Positions 58,000 through 64,000 of a stretch of 64,000 nucleotides of DNA are shown one piece after another (position 1 is the first letter of the stretch; every line of letters begins with the position of its first letter). A program made the translations under genes and the position numbers. The DNA is from Mucor racemosus. Taxonomy: Eukaryota > Mucoromycota > Mucoromycetes > Mucorales > Mucoraceae. Location of the stretch: NCBI GenBank assembly GCA_027405735.1, contig JAPEHQ010000019.1, positions 315,001 to 379,000 on the forward strand, read 5' to 3'. The notes below the pieces were generated by a model that did no database searches, was not told the origin of the DNA, and saw only the letters and a program-made list of their open reading frames with translations.

Positions 58000-58179
58000 T
58001 AACCTTTTTTTTTTTATATACATATACAATAAATTTATAGTACATTTAGAATACGTCACTTTAGGGGCAAACTTTAAGATACTTTGTGTATAAAACGATT
58101 CTGAGGGAGGGGGAAAAACTAAAAAAAAAAAAAAACATATAGCTTCCATTTTTCCCTAAATCTTTCTAGAGAGAAAACC

Positions 58180-59380
58180 ATGGTTTTTAAAGTATTAGTA
58201 ACTCGTATTATACCTCCTCAAACACAAGCGCGTTTATTGGAACAAGATTTTGAGTTAATTCAATGGGATCAAGATTCTTCTATTCCAAGAAATGTGCTAT
58301 TGGAAAAAGTAAAGGGCGTAGATGCTTTATTTTGTTTATTGACAGAAAAGATTGATGATGAAGTATTAGATGCTGCAGGTTTGTTTCATTATATATTTAT
58401 TTATTATGCAGGATATTGAAAAAATATAAAAAGGCCCTCAATTAAAAGTTATCGCTACAATGAGTGTCGGATACGATCATATTGATGTTTCTGCTGTAAA
58501 AGCTAGAAATATTATGCTGGGCTATACGCCTGATGTTTTAACTGACGCTACTGCTGATTTGACAGTTCTTTTAGCTTTGGGCGCATCTCGTCGTATCAAG
58601 GAAAGTATTCGCGCAGCTGAGGATGGTTTGGTAAGTACTTGAATATAACTTTAACAATATGTACAACCGTAATAAACAAAAACAAAAACAAAAAGTGGGG
58701 AAAATGGGGCCCAACTTGGTTATGTGGCTCTCAATTTACAAATAAAACATGTGGTATTGTTGGTTTAGGTCGTATCGGTGAAGCTGTTGGTCATCGTTTG
58801 AAAGCATTTGGTATTTCAAAGTTTGTTTACAGTGGTCGCAGTAAAAAGCCTGAAGCAGAAGCTGGTTTAAATGCAGAATATGTTTCTTTTGATGATCTTT
58901 TACAGCAATCTGATGTGATTGTTATTTGTTGCGCTTTAACAAAAGAAACTCAAGATATGTTTAACTATGAAGCATTTACTAAAATGAAGAATACAGCTGT
59001 AAGTTTCTTTTTGATTGTAATGATTTGAACGGATTTGTAACAAGATTTCCTGTTGTAGATTCTTGTCAATTCTGCTCGTGGTGGAATTGTACATCAAGAC
59101 GATCTTGGTAAACTTATATTTTGAATATTTATGCACATATGCTCACATCTCTTTTAATACAGTGCGTGCCCTTGAAGGAAACTTGATCGGTGCTGTTGGC
59201 TTGGATGTAACTACTCCCGAGCCTTTACCTCCATCACATAAATTGTATTCGTTTCCCAATTGCTTAATTCTTCCACATGTTGGAAGTGCAACCATGGAAA
59301 CTAGAGAGAATATGGCAAATATGACGCTTGAAAATATTATAGCTGGTCTCAATGATAAAGCTCTCCCCTATTCTATTTAA
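58180..59380 (+). CDS. Glyoxylate/hydroxypyruvate reductase (D-2-hydroxyacid dehydrogenase)
   Basis: NAD(P)H-dependent reductase of the GRHPR type. Five exons (58180-58378, 58434-58630, 58696-58998, 59059-59107, 59163-59380) encode 321 aa. Key motifs: LKVIATMSVGYDHIDVSAVK, the Rossmann nucleotide-binding GIVGLGRIGEAVGHRLKAFG, the substrate-binding loop Arg in LVNSARGGIVHQDDL, Glu in GLDVTTPEPLPP, and catalytic His in LILPHVGSAT. The WGPTWLCG segment also matches GRHPR (KWKPLWLCG-like). SGRSKKP after the second beta-strand suggests NADPH preference. All introns are short and in frame. Confidence 0.95.
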
Positions 59381-59529
59381 ATCGTAGCTGTACTCTTTAT
59401 GAGTCAACTGATAGATTGATTATAATGTCGTGTAACAACTTCGAAATGTTGTGAGAATAAATACCTGTTACTCGAACCATTATAGTTAATTTTTCCCATA
59501 CTCTTTTATAAATCTACTTGGTTGATATA

Positions 59530-60361
59530 AATAGCAAAATACATGTTGTAACTGGTGCTTCTAGAGGAATAGGATTAGAATTTGTCAAGCAAATAATCTT
59601 TTCAAATGATACTGTATTTGCATGTGTTCGTAAAATATACAGCTCAGACGAGCTTCTCCGTATGATTTCGAAAAGTAAAAACCATGTTTTTTCCATCACA
59701 TTGGATACGACGAAAATAGATTCAATCAATATATATGATAAATGATAAATCAAAATTGTCCTAATATTAAGCTTGTGAATAGGCTGCTGTAGCAGAAATA
59801 ACGGAAAAAGTGCCTAAAGGAATTGACGTTTTAATCAATAATGCTGGAATTGGAAGTACATTGGATTATAATATTGAAACAGTATAAGACTCTGCAATGA
59901 CAACATGACCTATTTACATTTATATATTAATATAGGAATCAATAGACCTTTAAGATGAAATTCTCAAAGTATTTAATACCAACGTGATTAGCGTATCAAA
60001 TGTTGTACAGAAATGCTGCTCGTTGCTTCGAAAGCGTGGCGATAAACAGGTTAAAAAGATTGTTAATATCCTTTCTGTCATTGGGTCAATCACGACAATA
60101 GATGGTACTAGAGGACCCACCTATGGCATATCAAAGACAGCATTGAATATGATAACATGCTTGATAGCTAATCATTTGAGAAGCGAGAATTTCATTATTT
60201 TTGCTATTCATCCTGGATGGGTACACACATCGCTTGGAAGGGATCATGATCCCATAACTAGCCAGGAGTCAGCCAGTGGAATTTTAGAAAAAATCAATAA
60301 ATCTCAATCCAATGGCAGTGGTAAATTCTTTGATTTCGCTGGAAAACCATTAGGTTGGTAG
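59530..60361 (+). pseudogene. Dead tandem copy of the adjacent short-chain dehydrogenase
   Basis: Aligns codon for codon with the intact SDR gene that follows: SKIHVVTGASRGIGLEFVKQ, then VPKGIDVLINNAGIGS, SVIGSITTIDGTRGPTYGIS, AIHPGWVHTSLG and KFFDFAGKPLGW. Disablements: the start codon position is AAT; the donor of the first intron (AAG|GTAAAA in the intact copy) reads AAT|ATATAT; and there is an in-frame TAA at 59951-59953 between DL and DEILKVFNTN. The YxxxK active site (YGISK) and NNAG are still present, so the decay is recent or weakly constrained. Confidence 0.85.
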
Positions 60362-60725
60362 TATCCGAAATTCATAATAAATATCTATAAAGAATTTGAT
60401 GCGTATTTATGGTTTATTTGCCTTATTAATAATACGTTTTTGCGTATTCAAACTAACAAGGCATTTTGTGCACAAATATTTATTGGATAATTGCGGTCCG
60501 CGTCTGTGAGTGTATTTGTCAGCATTATTGCATTAATAATGCAAAGCCTTGGAAGAATGAACGTCATTTACCTTTTAAGCTCTTTAAGATGCAAGATCTG
60601 GATTCGGATTCAGCGTGAAATAACATTATCTCGGATAAATACATTTAAATACCGTATTTAAGCATTGAAAGAAAAACCGCGTTAAAATTTACTGTTTATC
60701 AACTAAAAAACAACAATATTACAAA
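60362..60725. other. Promoter region of the intact SDR gene
   Basis: 364 bp between the dead copy and the intact gene. It contains AATAAATA signals and an A-rich leader. No gene seen. Confidence 0.45.
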
Positions 60726-61559
60726 ATGGCTAAAACTTACGTCGTAACTGGTGCTTCTCGTGGTCTCGGTTTTGAATTCGTCAATCAATTAGCTGCCAAG
60801 GGAAACACAGTGTTTGCATGTGCTCGTAACCCTGGTAACTCTGATCGTCTTCAAAAGTTGGTCGATAACAAGAATGTTTTTGCTGTCAAGTTGGATACTA
60901 CAAATGTAGAATCTATCAAGGTAAAATGCAAAAGAAAATGGCCCCAAATGTCAACATATATATTAATCTAATTTATAGTCTGCTGTTGAAGAAATCTCTA
61001 AAAATGCACCTCAAGGTATTGATGTTTTAATCAACAATGCCGGTATTGGTGAAAACTCCAAGAGCCCCGAAACCTTGTATGTATTATATAATTCTGTATG
61101 TATCCGAGTATTATTAACTTTTGTGAATCTAGGTCAGAGGATGATTTAAATACTATTTTCCAAACCAATGTTGTAGGTGTCTCCAATGTTACTAAAGAAT
61201 TTTTACCATTGCTCAGAAAGCGTGGTCAAGATAACGTCAAGAAGATTTTGAACATTTCTTCTATCCTTGGTTCTATTGAGCTCATTAATCAAATTTCTCC
61301 CGCCGGTGCTGTACCTTCTTACAGTATTTCAAAGGCTGCCTTAAACATGTATGTTAAAATGCTCTCCAATAACCTTTCCAAGGAAAACTTTATCATCTAT
61401 TCTAGTCACCCCGGATGGGTTAAAACAGACATGGGAGGCGATTCTGCTCCTGTTGAGATCAAGGATTCCATTACTGGTCAATTGGCTAAGCTTGAAAGTG
61501 CTACTGCTAAGGATAACGGCGGTTTCTTCGATTTCGAAGGAAAGGCCCTTCCTTGGTAA
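60726..61559 (+). CDS. Short-chain dehydrogenase/reductase, C-factor-like
   Basis: NAD(P)-dependent oxidoreductase of the classical SDR superfamily, cytosolic. Three exons (60726-60920, 60979-61076, 61133-61559) encode 239 aa. The cofactor loop TGASRGLG is at residues 8-15. NNAGIG, the catalytic Ser region (ILNISSILGSI) and YSISK (Tyr/Lys) are in the correct order, followed by HPGWVKTDMGG. The C-terminus GGFFDFEGKALPW is typical of the C-factor/sniffer-like subgroup of fungal SDRs. The substrate is unknown. A decayed tandem copy lies just upstream. Confidence 0.93.
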
Positions 61560-62149
61560 ATTTTTAATAAATAGTAATTTATAAAATAAAAGAGTATGTA
61601 TGTACATAAATTTACAAGAATATCTTCTTAATGACCAAAATGAACATATTAGTCAGAGATCTTTTAATATGTTGTTGATCGCTCCCAATTAGGGTGATAA
61701 ATTATATAATAATAATAGATGAAAATATGATAATTATGCACCAGTCTAGACAAGCTTATCTAAACAAATATTATAAGAATTTGCTCTAGAATCTGGAAAA
61801 CACCATCATTCCACATACTGTATATACCACTATAAAGAAAAAATCTCTTAATTCTCTTAATTGTCTGAAGTTCAAAAAAAAATAAGAATTAAGAGATTTT
61901 TTCTTCATAATGTACATTAGTTGTTTTTATACACGTATAGCAATTAAATGTCCTTCAAAAAATTAAACATGTTGTAATACGCTTGTGATTTAAAATGAAT
62001 CAGACTGTTCACTTTTTAGCAGGCAATTCATAAATGCAATAATTTTATGCTACGGTGGCTTTGTATACTATTACCGTTAAATCATGTTATATTATCGCTC
62101 AAAAACTGCCTTCGTCACATTACACATTGTTAAATAATCATTGATATAT
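61560..62149. other. Intergenic region with a long hairpin
   Basis: Downstream of the SDR gene. Apart from the 21-bp-arm inverted repeat (next entry) nothing is recognisable. Confidence 0.5.
61835..61905. repeat. Perfect 21-bp inverted repeat (hairpin)
   Basis: Arms 61835-61855 and 61885-61905 (AAGAAAAAATCTCTTAATTC... and its exact complement) are separated by 29 nt. It could be a foldback transposon remnant, or fold in RNA into a double-stranded stem. Confidence 0.85.
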
Positions 62150-63310
62150 CGTATCTCTTTGTACATATTTCTAAGGATATCTCCAAGAAAAATTAATATT
62201 TTAAAAAGAACTAAATTGAGACCGACAGAGCTCAATATAATCAATGACATGAATGCAAAAAAAAAAAAAAAAAAAAAAAAAAATGCTGCTCAATTTAACG
62301 AATTTTTGAAATCCATGACCAAAAATGTCAAAAAAATGAAGTAAAAAAAGGGGGCTTAGATTCTTTTCAAACTTAGATATGTTAAAGAGAGTGTTAAAAA
62401 AGGTAAGTTTACTATCAGAAAGTGTTAGTATATCTTATTTTTTCGCGGAGATTTAAGGCTCAAAGTTTCAACTTTTCATATTTTAAGCTGTAAAAGCCAA
62501 AATTGGAAAAAAAAATATCAGTTTTTTCGAATTTACTCAACAGATGGTATAATAATAACCAGTAGACTATTTACTATTATTTGTAGCCCTTAAAAAACTG
62601 CACCAATTTATGTTAGTTGCAATAAGAGGTTTTTTCAATTTTGTCTAGAAAATCGCTCAAAACTGCGATTTTTGGATGAGGGTTGGGGTCAAAAAACAAG
62701 GGTACACCTTGATACTTTCATTATTCCATCAAAAATCAATATTTTTAAAAAAACTAAAAACAGATTAATAGATATTGCTAATAACTATTATGTCTATTAA
62801 ACTTTTATTCTGCTTTAATATTTTACTGGAGAGGTATCAATGATTTATGCGCTTTTGGTGTGTTTTATGGGATAAACTCTTTGTAATATTATTTTATCTG
62901 TACTTATTTTTTACAAATAATATGCAAATAATAAAGACAGACGACTTTAGTTATAACTACAACTAATGTTTATTTAACAAAATTAATAGTTATGCTTGTT
63001 TTTCTGATATTTTACCAAATGTTTGAACGGCTATATCTCCACACAAAAAAAAGTTAAAAATATATGAATAGTACCATTGTCATTGCAATAACAACTTGTA
63101 TTAGAATCCATCCTTATCTAAGCATGGAAAAAAATTCATAGGAAAAAAGTTGAAAATCTGATTTTCTAGAAAAAAAATCCATTTTAACTTATGGAGTGTA
63201 ACATCTTTGTATATGGAGTGTAATATTTTTATATGTGGAGTGTAACTTTTAAATGTATGGAGTGTAACTTAAATTTATGGAGTGTAACTTTTTATTCATG
63301 GAGTGTAACT
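62150..63310 (+). repeat. Dispersed AT-rich repeat family, copy D
   Basis: Collinear with copy B (33960-35030). Shared blocks include ATCTCCAAGAAAAATTAATA, GCCAAAATTGGAAAAAA, CGATTTTTGGATGAGGGTTG, ACAACTAATGTTTATTTAA and GGCTATATCTCC. The open frame of copies A/B is broken here by a long A-run (62258-62282). It ends in a six-unit ATGGAGTGTAAC array. Confidence 0.85.
63191..63309 (+). repeat. ATGGAGTGTAAC minisatellite, 6 units
   Basis: Units start at about 63191, 63213, 63234, 63257, 63277 and 63298. The 12-bp core is nearly invariant while the spacer AT filler varies. Confidence 0.9.
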
Positions 63311-63689
63311 CATACAGTATTATGACCATTTCACCATCAGGTAACGACATCTCTACCCCGTTTTCAAGCAAAACGAGGTCTTCGAAAATTGCAGGAAGCA
63401 TTTACATCGCAGACAGAAAATGGTCAGCACTGTGCTGAACTAGGTAGTATTTCTTCACATAATAAATCAAAAGCCATCTCATTTGAAACCATGCCAAGCA
63501 ATTCAAATAAGAGATTATGAATATAAAAACCATAAATAACCAAGGATATTTTAATGTATCAAAGATACCGAGGGTATTTATAATGTGTTGTATTATAACT
63601 AAAAAAACCTAAAAATTTCATGCGAATCAAATAGAACAAGGGCTGTTCTGAACGCATGATTGACAACTGAGGTTGTCAAAACTCAATTT
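63311..63689. other. Segment after repeat D, possible element debris
   Basis: Contains a 38-codon open frame (63322-63438, starting MTISPSGND) and a strong 8-bp-arm hairpin at 63660-63679. No family is recognised. The last 70 bases of the window (63931-64000) also show nothing recognisable. Confidence 0.3.
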
Positions 63690-63930
63690 AAGAGCCGCCC
63701 TTGATCTACTTGATCAAGGACTCAACAACCCAACAATATATTCAAAATTGCGGAATACTGTAACTGAAAGTCGACAGAACAACTGCCAGACAAATATCAA
63801 TAACCAAATAATATAAATAGAGAAGTAGAAATAGTATTTTATTGTAGATCATCCATAATTAAATAAAGAAGGATTTAAACAGTATCTCTTTTAAAGCTTT
63901 TTTTATAAAATTTTACTCCTTTTTACTGCA
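63690..63930 (-). repeat. Inverted partner of 35388-35610
   Basis: Best match at 63838-63930 (ATAATTAAATAAAGAAGGAT, TTTAAACAGTATCTC, AAAATTTTACTCCTTTTTAC). Weaker similarity extends to the left. Two small hairpins lie just outside or at the edge (63660-63679 and 63700-63718). Confidence 0.75.
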
Positions 63931-64000
63931 AACACAAATGAATGCAGTGTTTTCCAATGCGTGCCTTTTAGACAAAGGTAAAACAGCGGGTACCATTATC

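Noticed and set aside
1..64000. CRISPR arrays, biosynthetic gene cluster, rRNA genes
   Set aside because: No regularly spaced identical repeats with unique spacers, no cluster of pathway genes, and no rRNA-like sequence were seen. The tandem arrays present are minisatellites or element ends.

Overview
The window is nuclear DNA of a filamentous early-diverging fungus, most likely Mucoromycota (Mucorales). It is AT-rich, and its genes are split by many short GT-AG introns (about 50-90 nt). It carries fungal hallmark genes: ATG10, a condensin Brn1 kleisin, Rsr1/Rap1, HAP5, threonine aldolase and a GPI-anchored chitin-deacetylase-like protein. It has a eukaryotic tRNA-Asp(GUC) with a T-run terminator. 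The genus cannot be fixed from sequence alone.

Layout. 0.4-12.9 kb is gene-dense: an MFS drug/polyamine-type transporter (11 exons), a WKF-domain nucleolar-type protein, a catalytically dead chitin-deacetylase-like GPI protein, bleomycin hydrolase with a predicted N-myristoylation motif, the small KEOPS subunit Pcc1, a Rap1/Rsr1 GTPase and an F-box/LRR protein. 12.9-21.2 kb is gene-poor: one copy of a dispersed AT-rich repeat, a broken exon of dynein intermediate chain and the tRNA-Asp. 21.2-22.3 kb is an aldo-keto reductase. 22.3-27 kb holds a 1.93-kb inverted-repeat element with a relic of an OTU-like protease. 27-32.6 kb has a small secreted Cys protein, a polytopic membrane protein (their stops are 18 bp apart) and condensin subunit 2. 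32.6-38.2 kb is a second repeat-rich desert. 38.2-48.1 kb has a bZIP factor, a SulP sulfate permease, a tandem pair of SAM methyltransferases (one decayed, one with a damaged 5' splice site), ATG10 and a secreted protein. 48.1-52.8 kb holds another repeat copy and a 1.2-kb element bounded by inverted arrays of a 22-bp unit around a Fanzor/TnpB-like zinc-ribbon relic. 52.8-61.6 kb has threonine aldolase, an Nvj2/TEX2-type lipid-transfer protein, HAP5/NF-YC, a glyoxylate/hydroxypyruvate reductase and an SDR tandem pair (one dead). 61.6-64 kb is repeat-rich again.

How things fit together. The coding genes are mostly unrelated housekeeping and accessory functions; there is no operon-like or biosynthetic cluster. 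The main non-gene signals are: (i) four diverged copies of one AT-rich repeat family, two of them ending in an ATGGAGTGTAAC minisatellite; (ii) two separate inverted-repeat elements, each carrying a decayed transposon-type domain; (iii) a shared NVJ2-like/HAP5 promoter with two palindromic RFX-type X-boxes and CCAAT boxes; (iv) tandem duplications where one copy has visibly decayed.

Exon boundaries were placed by eye, using GT/AG sites and reading-frame continuity. Every multi-exon gene given with an exon list sums to a whole number of codons. Family assignments come from recognised motifs, not from database searches.
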